Shown in pieces: positions 44,850-55,871 of a DNA stretch of 64,000 nucleotides. Source of the stretch: Aquarana catesbeiana (Eukaryota; Chordata; Amphibia; Anura; Ranidae); assembly GCF_042186555.1 (NCBI RefSeq), contig NC_133333.1:222706757-222770756 (forward strand), read 5' to 3'. The notes below the pieces were generated by a model. The model was not told where the DNA came from and did no database searches. It saw nothing but the letters and a program-made list of their open reading frames with translations. The translations under genes were made by a program, and so were the position numbers. Numbering within the stretch: position 1 is the stretch's first letter; each line of letters opens with the position of its first letter.

Positions 44850-46304
44850 AAAACATATTTATATACATATAAATCCATACCAGGCCCTTCAGGTCTGGTA
44901 TATATTTTAAGGGGAACCCCACGCCAAAAAAAATGTCAAAGGGGTAAATCCAAAATTCATACCAGGCCCTTCAGGTCTTGTATAGATTTTAAGGGGAACC
45001 CAGGGCCAAACTTTAAAAAAAATGTCGTGCCCCCCCCAAATCCATACCAGACCCTTATCCGAGCAAGCAACCTGGCAGGTCAGGATGGGGGGGACGAGCG
45101 AGTGCCCCCCCTTCTGAACCATACCAGGCCACTGGCCCTCAACATGGGAAGGGTGCTTTGGGGTCCCAGCCCACCCCTATGTGAATAGGTATGGGGCATT
45201 GTACCCCTACCCATTCACCAAAAAAAAAAAAAAAAAAAGTGTCAAAAAGTAAAAACCACAAAAGACAGTTTTTTTATATAGGCAAGGGAGGGGCCACCCG
45301 GTGATGTAAATGAGTGACCCCGCCACTTCTGACATCATGTGCCATCAGAGGGATCATGGTCATCCAGTTACGTCACATAGGGGGGCGGGATCTGGGGGCC
45401 CCCTTGTTAAGCCCCCCACCCGCAGACCCCCACAACCACAGGGAAAGGGTTGTGGGAATGAGGTTCTTGTCCCCATCAACATGGGGACAAGGTGCTTTGG
45501 GGGGACCCCAAACACCCTCCCCATGTTGAGGGCATGTGGCCTGGTATGGTTTGGGGGGGGCGCTTGCTTGTCCCACGCTTTCCTGGCCTGCCAGGCTGCT
45601 TGCTCGGATAAGGGTCTGGTATGGATTTTAAGGGGACCTCCACGCCAATTAAAAAAAAAAATTGGTGTGGAGTTCCCCTTTAAAATCCATACAGGGACCT
45701 GAAGGGCCTGGTATGGATTTTGGGGGGACCCCACGCTGTTTTTTAAAAAAAAATTGGCGTGGAGTTCCCCTTAATATCCATATCAAACCCAAAGGGCCTG
45801 GTATGGACTGGGGGGGTGGGGGTTCCCACGCCGTTTTTTTCCTTGATTTTTGACTCTATTGCCGGGACCCGGCAATACATTACAGCCACAAGCAAGTTTA
45901 AATTACATTTTTTCCTTTAGAAACGTAATTTTGCTGCGGGACTGTAAAACTCATCACACAGATGCACTACTTTACAGGCAGACTAAGGGGACCCATCCCC
46001 CCCCAAGCAAGATATTTAAAAGAATATTTCATCTTTATTGTTTCACTTTAAGCATTCTTAAAATCACTGCTCCTGTCATTTTTAAAACTTTTTTTTGCAT
46101 TGACACATGTCCCCTGGGGCAGTACCCGGGTCCCCATACACTTTTTATGGCAATAACTTGTATATAACCCTTTAAAATGAGCACTTTTGATTTTTCATGT
46201 TCGTGTCCCATAAACTGTAACGGTGTTCACATCTTCGCACAAATTCTTTGCCTGTTCGCCTGTTCTGGTGCAAACCGAACCAGGGGTTGTTCAGCTCATT
46301 CCTA
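44445..46304. mobile_element. Non-autonomous hAT (hAT-e, 1,860 bp)
   Basis: A perfect 8-bp direct repeat CCCTTAAT flanks it (44437-44444 and 46305-46312). The left end TAGGTTCGACTC lacks the GGATGAGC part of the usual terminus; the complement of the right end is TAGGAATGAGCTGAAC. The left subterminal region (GATTGGCCAAAGCATGCAC) matches the right end of hAT-a, and the right end (GGGACATGTGTCAATGC on the complement) matches the left end of hAT-a. The interior has no transposase, a (TA)n tract (44796-44850) and repeated modules carrying ATACCAGGCCCTTCAGGTC. Confidence 0.87.
44920..45830. repeat. Modular repeats within hAT-e
   Basis: Segments of the form ATACCAGGCCCTTCAGG-TCTGGTATGGATTTTAAGGGGA-CCC-CACGCC recur at about 44878, 44960, 45045 and, in the opposite orientation, near 45605-45830. 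The G- and C-rich frames here are repeat-derived. Confidence 0.7.
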
Positions 46305-46312
46305 CCCTTAAT

Positions 46313-46932
46313 TGCCTTTGCCTGTTAGCCTTGAAAATGACCAGAAAGTATCAACATTTTCCTCCCCATAGACATCATTGTGGCCCAATGTTATGTTTAG
46401 AATTTTCTGACTTCCTGCAGGATTCAAAGAATCCCCCCTGAAAATCAAACCCAATTTGCTCATCACTACCTAGCAAATTCAAAAGCATATTGCAAAAAAT
46501 ATAAAATTGTGAATAGTAAAGAAAAACACTGTAAGTAAGCAGTTAAAATATTTGATTTTTCTGCTATTACTTGCAATTTTTTATGTTGGAAGCAGTCTCT
46601 TAATTTCTTATATGGCAGATTTGAAACTTGTTTTTTGATTGCTACTTGGAAATAAATTTTATTAATCAAGTCTGCACAATTTTCAAATCAGGTTTTTCTG
46701 TAAGTCTTTGAAGTAGAAGGATATACATAATAGTGAGGAACTTTTAGCAAGATCTTTCTTGCTGTTTTACTTTCTCGTGTTGTTTGTGCTACGGTAAGTA
46801 GTTCTGACATACAGCTTTTACAATACTTACTTTTACATTTATTGGGTTAGCAATCTTGACACCTTTCACTAGAGTTTTAGAAAGATCCACCATTCCCTCT
46901 TGACTCATACTAATAAAAGTAAATTAATTGCT
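46313..46932. other. Intergenic, nothing recognised
   Basis: A/T-rich sequence with no gene or paired termini. Confidence 0.4.
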
Positions 46933-47352
46933 TTAATGGGCCAATAAGAATATGTACAGCACCTGGCTGTGGCCACTGCTCCACTTGTCAACTGTGATAT
47001 GGACATAGGCACACAAAGAAAAGTCCCTAGATGTTGAAAACATCAGCTTTTCTGCCAAAAAGTGACAAAAGTGCAGAAATATTCCTTTATTTTCCTGTGT
47101 AAGCAATTTGGCAAATGCACAGTAACTCCAGTTAGTAGCATGAATCCCAAACACTATTGCAAGGTTAGGCAGTAAATCGTAAACCAATATCACTTTTACT
47201 GCCAAATTTGCAGTTAGAGCCTTGTGTGAGCTACTGGCAAATGCAGAGTTATTAAAGAAAGAAAAACTCCATGCAAAAAGATAAATAGATATTTTAAATA
47301 CATAAATGTAAACTGTCTTGTCTTCATAATATTTGTAATTCAGGTCTTCCAA
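46933..47352 (-). pseudogene. Degenerate hAT transposase fragment
   Basis: A 139-codon frame whose C-terminal part, YVHITVDKWSSGHSQ, lines up with VHITADSWSSRHGQ around the first catalytic Asp of the hAT-a transposase; upstream residues (LAIVFGIHATNW, FAKLL) fit the preceding helices loosely. No termini or other domains are recognisable. Identity is low and it could be a different hAT family from those with TAGGGATG ends. Confidence 0.45.
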
Positions 47353-47677
47353 CCTTGTGATTCATGCACTCACCAATCTCACTCCTACTAAATTGTGATT
47401 TATAATCCAGCTCTTTATACCATGTATGAAAAACTGGACCAAAATATGCCAAAAAGTGGCACAAAAATACATTGTAAAATGAGTCAACATTTAAAAAATG
47501 TCTTCTTCCTCTTTCCGTGCCTCACTTGAAACGACCAGTGCAGTAACTCTAATACCTTTGCCAATGATAATACATTCTATGCAACAGGCTTCCTGTAATT
47601 AAAAGGAAATAGTTTGTGACAAACTGAATACTATTGGTAAGGCTACATGGAGGGAAAATATAATTTTTCATAAATAG
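47353..47677. other. Intergenic, nothing certain
   Basis: It could contain a decayed N-terminal part of the hAT fragment to the left (minus strand), but no BED finger cysteine/histidine pattern could be confirmed. Confidence 0.3.
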
Positions 47678-48103
47678 GTTGTAAACCTCTTTGTGTACGT
47701 TGTGCCTATTGGTAAGCCTAGAATAAGGCTTACCTATAGGTACTGTAAATATCTCCTAAACGTGCGCCGTTTAGATATTTCTTGTATACTGCGCCGATGA
47801 TGTAATCGGCGCATGCTCTTTGAAGGAACAACCTTCCGTGCTGTTTCTTCAGGAGCGTGTGCCATGACCTGTAGCTGCCGCGCGCATGTGCAGGAGTGAC
47901 ATCAGATGGCTCCGGCCAGTCACACAGCCAGAGTCCGCGTCCAATGGCCAAAGATGGATGCAGCCTGCAGTGGGGACGACGCATGCTTCGTTTGCAGGTA
48001 AGTGTCACATTATGTGCTAGTATGCAATGCATACTAGCACATTATGCCTTTACGTTGCAGAAAAGAAGGAAGAAAAACCCACCAGGGTTTACTTCTTCTT
48101 TAA
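47678..48103. mobile_element. MITE related to 41150-41419
   Basis: It shares CTATAGGTACTGTAAATATC-type boxes and the paired GCCTATTGGTAAGCC segments with the shorter copy at 41150-41419. Right end ACCAGGGTTTACTTCTTCTT; left end GGTTGTAAACCTC is a weaker partner. A near-perfect palindrome (TGTGCTAGTATGCAATGCATACTAGCACA) is inside. Not coding. Confidence 0.55.
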
Positions 48104-48478
48104 GTAATGGAGATCATAGCTGGTAAAGGTTCAAAGGAAAGGTGTATTTTTTTAATTACATTATCAATTTGCCTTTTAAGCATTTATATATTCTAAAATG
48201 TGAAAATGTGAGTTCTAAAATCTCAGATCAAGAGAATCCAAACCAATTATATTTAATCCACACCAAGTACTGTATAAAAGGTAATTTCATGGCAAACAGA
48301 AACATTACTTTTGAAAAAATATGATTTGAATAAAACTCTTTCTGTTTTTATAAAATATACACGTTACTACTACTGTATTTGCATTAGCGTTACCACTAGT
48401 CTCAGGGATTTACTCAGGGATTGTGCTGGCAATGCACAAGATCAAAACGTATATGACAAAACATTATTTAATCTTACA
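48104..48478. other. Intergenic, nothing recognised
   Basis: No gene or repeat structure identified. Confidence 0.4.
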
Positions 48479-51400
48479 GATAAGTGAGACTAAAAACAGA
48501 GACTGAAAAGAAAAAAGTTGCGCTTAATAGGCACAAATAACATAGTCCAACTGATGATCTATAAGTCCAAAGAATCACTTCAAAAAGCAAAACAAGAAAT
48601 ACTGGATAAAGTGCTTGTGGTATACAACAATATCCTTCACCAAGTGATGTCACCAACATAAAGTCAGGATGTACTCTTACCCCACGTGATGAACCCTCTA
48701 TTATGGAAGGTCAAGTACGCATTAGGATATATCAGCTATTAGGCGTCCGAAAGGATGTAGTGCAGGCAGTACACGTTTCTCCAGCCGTTCCTCCCGCAAT
48801 AGAATCTAATCCTCATGGCGGCCAAGCAATACCCCAAAAAAAACAACAAGCAAGGGGCTTCTGATAGTGTAAAACCTTCTTAAGGTGTTTATTTGAAGAA
48901 CAAATGCACTTAGACAGAAAGTCACTAATGGTGCATAAAGGTAATAAAAAGCTGCAGCATACAATGGTTTAAAAATTGTGGTGACTGGATAGCGTGTCCT
49001 CACCTGACCGGTTTTTACACGATTGGACTTCTTCCGGGGCATGAGGAACACTTCCTGTCACTACATAAATACCAAACAAGACATGCCAAGCCTCGCTTTC
49101 ACACACAGGCTTGTGGTGAAGTAACCAAGCCTTGCTCTGAATGGTATAGATAATTAGATGACTCATTCAAGGCCAGCGGAAATGGTAAATCAACCAAGCC
49201 TCATCTTCATACTGAGGCTTGAAATACTGGTCATGGATGATCCACTCACCTCCGGCAGCGGAACCAGAAATAAAGGAAGGGGATCTCCCATTCCCAGATG
49301 TGGTATCGCAACCGACATTGTGTCCCCAAACGGGGAAAGAAGAGCAACAGATAAATTCAATTGCATTTGGCAAATAAAATAGATATTATATTCTCAAAAG
49401 GCAAGGCATGGCTGGTAATGTATAAAGTAATAATCACAAATACATTACCCATAATTAATCTAAAAAATAATCAATTAAAATTGAACAACAATTAAATTTA
49501 TACAAACAATAAGCAAAATACATAAAGGCACGTCCAGGAGTTGTTTACAAAACAATTAACATCCCAGTCTATATTTAAACCGTGTGGAATGTAACTTTTT
49601 AGGATGTATATCCACTTTGTTTCCATTCAGGAGCGTTCTCTCACCTTCAGGCTACCTCGCCAGTGGGAAACAAAGTGGTCAATTCTCACAAACAGGGTGC
49701 CCCGTGGATCTCTGTTATGAACCAAATCATAGTGATGAGAGACACTATGATTTTTTCTTCACGATATTGCTAATGTGGTCATTAAGCCTAACACTAAGGG
49801 CCCATGTGGTCCGGCCCACATATTGTAACCCCCACGGGCATTGAAGAAGGTATACCACATGTGTGGTGCTACATGTTATAAAGGGTTTGATAGTGTATGT
49901 CCTACTTGTGGTATTAGAGGTGAACTGCAAAATCTTTCTAGTTTTATGACTATTGCAAAGGCAGACACAACATCTGCCACATTTGAAATAGCCATTCAGT
50001 TGGTGAAAAAAGGAAGGTCTATAAGGGGGTCTAAAATATTCTGAACTACCCTATCTTTAATGGAGGATACGCCCCTATAGAAAACTTGGGGTCTGGATGG
50101 AAGTAGTGGTGCAAGAATGTTATCATTACGGAGAATGTGCCAATGCTTTTGAATAATACGCTTAATAGTATAATGTTGGGGCGAATAGGGCGTAATGAAT
50201 GGTATATCAGAATGAATGTCTTTTAGGTTTCCACCCTATCATCCAGCAGAGAGTTGTGGTCTCTACCTTTTATCTCTTCCATGATATTCAGTAGATTGGC
50301 TGAGTCATAACCCTTTCCTACAAATCTCTGAATCAGGAGTGTGCACTGTGAGTTGTAATCTTCTGTATTAGTTCAATTCCTCCTAATTCAGAGAAATTGG
50401 CTTTTAGGGATCCCATCGAGCCATGCTCTATGGTGGCAGCTGTCCTTGGGAATGTAGGCATTTCTATCAGTGGTCTTAAAGAAAGTGACTAAAATTCCCT
50501 CCTCCACCCTTATTTCAGGATCCAAGAAATATATCTTGGTTTGGCTAGTTTCATAATTCAAAATAATTCCTCTCTCATTCTGATTGAGGGGATCAAGGAA
50601 ACTTATAAGTGAGGCATGGTCACACTTCCACAGGACAAGGATGTCATCTATGTATCGAGCCCACAAGACCAAATTTGGTCTCCGTTGGGCATAGATGACA
50701 TCCTGCTCCCATTTGGCCATACATAAATTGGCCACACTGAGGGCATGTTTTTCCCCCATCGTGACACCTCTATCTTGTGAATAAAAGTTGCCATCAAACC
50801 AGAAATAGTTGTGTGTTGCTGCAAATTGTAGGAGGTTCATAATGAACTCTTTCTAAATAGGCAGCAAAACCAAATCCTGGTTAAGATAATATGACACTGC
50901 AGCCAAACCCAAATCATGGGGAATAATAGGGTATAGGGACGTATTGTCCACCGTCACGAGCCACCAACCCTCCTGGAAAGGGCATTCCTTAATTAAATTG
51001 CCCTAGTATCCTTAAGGTAAGAAGGCATGTTCTTAACCAGGGGTTGAAGGTAGGTGTCAATATATTTGCCCACCCGGGACATTACTGATCCTATACCACT
51101 TACTATAGGGCACCACGTGGCCAAACAGGATTTTTACGTACCTGATGGGTGTTCTAGGAAAAGATGGTACCAAAAATAATTTTTCTTTTTGATTAATGAC
51201 TTCATGTTGAAAACCCCTATTAACAACTTTAATTAACTCTTGTTGAAAGTCAGGGCCTGGACCCTTTCTCAAAGGAATATAGGTATCACTATCACTTAGG
51301 ATTTTGGTCACTTCATTGACATAAGCCTCCTTATCTAGCACTACAATCCCCCCCCCCCTCATCGGTTGGTCTGAGATCCCTGCGATCACACAGTTCCTGA

Positions 51401-52830
51401 AGACAGACCCACTTCCAATTTTGATTGCATTTTGGTATTTTGAATTTTTAACCTTATCAAGGTCTCTTAAAACGATATTGCGAAAAACTCTTACAAAAGG
51501 AGCCATCCCACCTGGGGGATTAAACAAAGAGGCATTACGAAGATAAGAGAATTGTATACCTGTGGAAACAATTCTCCCCTCTTTAATGGGATTTGATGCA
51601 ATGTATCTTTTATATTAACTTTGCGGATGTACTTCTGCACATCAATGAAAGTTTGAAATTTGTTACTTTTTTTAGGGGGAGCAAACTTAAGTCCCTTATC
51701 CAACAGGGCTTTCTCACTATCAGTTAAGGGTTTGGAACTGACATAAAAAATTTCCCCTTATATTCTTTTCCTTTTTCGCTTGTAGTCTTCTCCCCCCTCT
51801 GGTCCCTTTCTTTGATTTTCCTGTTCTCTTTGGTAGTGTCCTTGTTGGGGAAAACCCCCATAGGGGGGTCTCCTTGGGGGGGCCCTTTGTGTAGGGGCGA
51901 TTGGAAGGACCTGGTCCATTAGAGGTTGGTCTCCACGCTGGACCCCGGTTGTAGAAATTTTTATTTGATGGTCCAGGTCTAGGGGCCTGTTCCAGCCTAG
52001 ATGGATATTACCCCCTCCCCTCCCTAGGGTGATTTTGATATAAATTTCCATTTCCATAGGGGCGATGGTTGGGATGTTGATTTAAACTGTGGTTAAAAGA
52101 ACCATAATTGTTAGTAGATGGATTTTTTGGGGCTTGTCTGAGGTCAAAATAAGGTTGACTCTGGGGTTCTAGGTTATCCCTCCTTTCATTGAGGACCTCA
52201 TATCTATTATGGGTGGGAATAAGGTTTTCATGTTGAAAATCACCAAACACCTCATCCTCTACCCTGTCCCACAAATTAAATGGTGATTCAGGGGGTTGGT
52301 AGGTTTAATTTGGATATGAAAAATTATCCCTATTTCTATTTATAGATGGGTGGAAGCCTGATCTATTTTGTTTGAAAGGAACTTGTTGCCACTGGCCCAC
52401 AAGAGCCGGATCTCAAATAGCTCCCACTTCCATAGGCTGAGGGTGATTGGAATCACCTCCACTGGTTTGGTCTGGCAAAATTTTGTTCTACCAACCAAAC
52501 ACTAATCCTGCTGAATAATCATTTTTATTCCTATTATATTTTTTCCTATTTTCTTTTTTGATAATGTTCTTCCTTTTCCATAAACTTCCTAAGGTTAGTG
52601 GAACGCTCCTTATATTCACTTTCTTTAAATGAGACTAACTTATCTCTAATATCGTGAATTTGAGAGTCCAGTGTTGACAACTTCCTGACCCTTCTGTCTT
52701 TTAAAAACCTTAAAAGATCCAAGCCTGCCTCGTTAAAATACTTATACCACTCATCTAATTGTGTTTCCCCTTTGTGGGGGGTTGACTTCCCATCTGAGAC
52801 TGTGTGGGACAGATATATTGTTCAAAAAAA
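48479..52830 (-). mobile_element. Penelope-like retroelement, decayed
   Basis: On the minus strand a Penelope-type reading frame can be followed in pieces from about 52274 to 49745: N-terminal low-complexity region, DKGLKF-like linker, reverse transcriptase and GIY-YIG endonuclease. The 3' untranslated part (48479-49560) includes a GAAACGTGTACTGCC box near 48765, resembling the GAAACGCG-type motifs I know from frog Penelope elements. The element ends are not exactly defined. There are many frameshifts and stops. Confidence 0.72.
49745..52274 (-). pseudogene. Penelope-like RT / GIY-YIG protein, broken
   Basis: Pieces in order: 52274-51758, rich in Asn, Gln, Pro and Arg; 51703-51491, with GLKFAPPKKSNKFQTF-like residues; 51527-51057, with PMRGGGIVVLD, the N-terminal RT region; then, across frameshifts, VGKYIDTYLQPLVKNMPSY (about 51065-51010); 50840-50388, with GVTMG, and YIDDILVLW containing the catalytic Asp pair; and 49930-49745, with the GIY-YIG variant VVYLLQCPWGLQYVGRT, where a usual Cys is Trp. 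So both catalytic domains can be identified, but at least four frame changes separate them. Confidence 0.75.
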
Positions 52831-53470
52831 GGCTATGTCCCACTGCACATGTGTCTTTGAGACAAGGAGATTTTTAAGTCTAACAAAAAGAGCACCTACA
52901 TCACTGTTGTCTCCTTGAGACATCAAAAAAACACCTTCCGTATAGATTTTACGTGTAGCTTTGAAGTAAAAATACATCCATTATGGTTGTATGAAAAGAT
53001 ATGTGAAAAATGTGAGACTAGAACTGAATCTATAACAGAGCAGAGCAGCAATATAAAATATCTCAATAGCAATAAAAAAACCCAAAAAGCAATACTGCGC
53101 TTGTGTACCAGAGTGAAACCCAAAAAAAACAAAAAAAAGAGGGGCTGCTGACAAATTAACTAAGAAAGTAACTCTTAATGTATGTGCAATTTTAATCAGT
53201 TTTCTTGCCCCTTGACCCCAAGGTGTTGTAGTTATTTTATAGTTTTAGTAGTTGACATCTAATGTCAGTCAGGATCACTTCTCATGGGTCCTTTTTACAA
53301 ACATTTGTTAGAAAAACTGGAGACTTAAGATGTCCATACACAAGTAAAATTTTGATTGAGTGTTTGTACAGAAATTCTAAGCATTCGATCTTGCCATTAT
53401 TGAGTTAGCTAATTTTGTTAGAAAGCCCTTACAATTTTATCCAGACTTGCTACTTCAAAGGAATCCCAGA
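52831..53470. other. Intergenic, nothing recognised
   Basis: A/T-rich sequence with A-runs near 53120-53140. It may include the 5' end of the Penelope element, but this could not be shown. Confidence 0.35.
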
Positions 53471-53505
53471 TTAACCACTTGCTGACCACAATATACATTT
53501 TAATA
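53471..53505. mobile_element. Left end of a TTAA-type MITE, truncated
   Basis: TTAACCACTTGCTGACC matches the left terminus of the element at 39703. The sequence switches to a Tc1-like end within 35 bp. Confidence 0.5.
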
Positions 53506-53785
53506 CCAAAAGTATTGGGACACCTGCCTTTACACGCACCTGAACTTTAATGGCATCCCCGACTTAGTCCGTAGGGTTCAATATTGAGTTTGCCCACCCT
53601 TTGCAGCTCTAACAGCTTCAACTCTTCCAGGAAGGCTGTCCACAAGGTTTAGAAGTGTGTCTATGGGAATGTTTAACCATTCTTCCAGAAGCGCATTTGG
53701 GAGGTCAGGCACTGATGTGGATAAGAATGCCTGGTTCACAGTCTCCGATCAAATTTATCCCAAAGGTGTTCTTTCGGGCTGAGCC
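53506..53785 (-). mobile_element. Tc1-like element, terminal fragment
   Basis: The terminus TACCAAAAGTATTGGGACAC leads into the antisense C-terminus of a Tc1-type transposase. On the minus strand the residues around LERRL/PLGW and SLPGRVEAV are recognisable, with NPIEHLW replaced by a degenerate GLSPKEHLW-like stretch. The rest of the element is absent. Confidence 0.65.
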
Positions 53786-54455
53786 CATTAACCATTAGAA
53801 TATCAAACAAATGAACAAAAATTTTGAAATGAAATTCTATGTTGTGCTACATTTTCAGATCCTTAACGATCTGTTAACAACTAGGGATGGCGAACGGTTC
53901 GGCCCGAGCATACGTTCGGGCCGAACTTTCGCTGTTCAGACATTAGGCAAGCAGCTGAACAAACAGGTAATTTGTTCGCCCCCCCGAACCGATTACAATG
54001 CATTGCGGTTCTGAACAGTGCATTGCAAGAGCACTGTCATCATGACTTTATCCAATCATGGCTCATTCCAGCCCCACAGTATAAAAGTATTCTTTCAATG
54101 GCAGCCATTTTAAGTGGCAGTAACGCACATTAACACCATATAGTTCTGTGTGCGTTACTGCCAGTTTAACGTCATATAGTTCTGTGTGCATTACTGCCAG
54201 TTTAACGCCTTATAGTTTTGTGCATTACTGCCAGTTTAACGCCATTTACTTCTGTGTGCATTACTGCCAGTTTAATGCCATATAGTTCTGTGTGCGTTAC
54301 TGTCACACTACTGTCGTAGTTACGTGGCGTTCCTGTCAGTTTAACACCATATAGTTTTGTGTGCGTTACTGCCATTTTATCACCATATAGTTCTGTGTGC
54401 GTTACTGCCAGTTTAACGCCATATAGTTCTGTGTGCATTACTGCCAGTTTAACTG

Positions 54456-54665
54456 TTGATTTTGTGTGTCGGAATTGTGTACACACGATGGAAATTTCCG
54501 ACAACGGATTTTGTTGTTGGAAAATTTGAGATCCAGATCTCAAATTTTGTTTGTTGGAAATTCCGCCGGAAAATGTCCGATGGAGCCTACACACGGTCGG
54601 AATTTCCGACAACAAGCTCCCATCGAACATTTGTCATCGGAAATTCCAACCGTGTGTACGCGGCA
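54456..54665. mobile_element. Harbinger-like MITE inside the 36-bp array
   Basis: The same TTTCCGAC/GTCGGAAA box structure as the element at 36329-36762. The right terminus complemented reads TGCCGCGTACACACGGTTGG and is followed by TAA. The left end is less clear (GTGTACACACGATGG). Confidence 0.7.
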
Positions 54666-54666
54666 T

Positions 54667-54826
54667 AAGGGGGCCAGCAACAAATGTGTCCACAGGCAAA
54701 GGTGGACGTGGTGGTCAGTCCTCAGGCAGGGCATCATTTCCTCTGTTTAGTGAGTTTGCCTGTGCTATCCAGCCACAGCATGCAGAGGAGGTGGTGGACT
54801 GGCTTACTAAACCTTCCTCATCCGCC
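54667..54826 (+). pseudogene. Duplicated 5' end of the hAT-b transposase gene
   Basis: This matches 55918-56063 (start of the transposase frame): GGCCAGCAACA-ATGTGTCCA through GAGGTGGTGGACTGGCTTAC to TTCCTCATCC. It sits between the MITE and the resumed 36-bp array. The codon that is a TGA stop in the main gene (56037-56039) is TGG here, so the duplicate preserves an earlier state. Confidence 0.85.
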
Positions 54827-55871
54827 ATATAGTTTTGTGTGTGTTACTGCCAGTTTAACGTCATATAGTTCTGTGTGCGTTACTGCCAGTTTAACTCCAT
54901 ATAGTTCTGTGTGCATTACTGCCAGTTTAACGCCTTATAGTTTTGTGCATTACTGCCAGTTTAATGACATATAGTTCTGTGTGTGTTACTGCCAGTTTAA
55001 CGCCATTTACTTTTGTGTGTGTTACTGCTAGTTTAACACCATTTATTTCTGTGTGCATTACTGCCAGTTTAACGCCTTATAGTTCTATGTGCGTTACTGC
55101 CAGTTTAACGCCATATAGTTTTGTGTGCATGACTGCCAGTTTAACGCCATATAGTTCTGTGTGCGTTACTGCCAGTTTAACGCTATAGAGTTCTGTGTGC
55201 GTCACTGCCAGTTTAACGCCATATAGTTTTGTGCGTTACTGCCAGTTTAGCACCATATAGTTTTGTGTGCGTTACTGCCAGGTTAACGCCATATAGTTCT
55301 ATGTGCGTTACTGGCAGTTTAACGCCATATAGTTTTATGTGCGTTACTGCAAGTTTAATGCCATATAGTTCTGTGTGCATTACTGCCAGTTTAACGCCAT
55401 ATAGTTCTGTGTGCGTTACTGCCAGATTAACGTCATACAGTTTTGTGCATTACTGCCAGTTTAACGCCATTTACTTTGGTGTGCATTACTGCCAGTTTAA
55501 CGCCATATTGTACTGTGTGCGTTTAACGCCATATAGTTTTATGCGTTACTGCCAGTTTAACGCCATATAGTTTTGTGTGCGTTACTACAAGTTTAACGCC
55601 ATATAGTTCTGTGTGCGTTACTGCCAGTTTAACGCCATATAGTTTTGTGCATTATTGACAGTTTAACACCATATAGTTCTGTGCGTCACTGTACATTTGG
55701 CACATTATATTGCAGTATATTATAGTGTATTCGTGGAGTGTGTCTGTGTAGTGTGAGTACTCAAATTAAAGTGCACCAAACACCGCTTTACATTGATTAA
55801 AGTGCATCTACGTACAGATTTCAACTTCTTCTTTACATTTGCTTATAAGCACCATCCCCTCCCTCCCAATA

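Larger units (their letters stand above)
54120..55690. repeat. hAT-b 36-bp minisatellite
   Basis: About 30 units of GTTCTGTGTGCGTTACTGCC plus AGTTTAACGCCATATA, some shortened to 32-34 bp. It is interrupted at about 54446-54826 by a foreign block. It lies between the left terminus and the transposase start, as the 167-bp array does in hAT-a, but the sequences are unrelated. Confidence 0.95.

Noticed and set aside
48540..48600. CTGATGA box suggestive of a hammerhead ribozyme in the Penelope-like element
   Set aside because: The required GAAA core and pairing stems are not present in the right spacing.
49841..50044. 67-codon plus-strand frame with CxxC-like cysteines
   Set aside because: It is antisense to the GIY-YIG region, which has the better family match on the minus strand.
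54120..55690. Direct repeats of 36 bp resembling a CRISPR array
   Set aside because: The units abut with no unique spacers and lie inside a vertebrate hAT transposon; it is a minisatellite.
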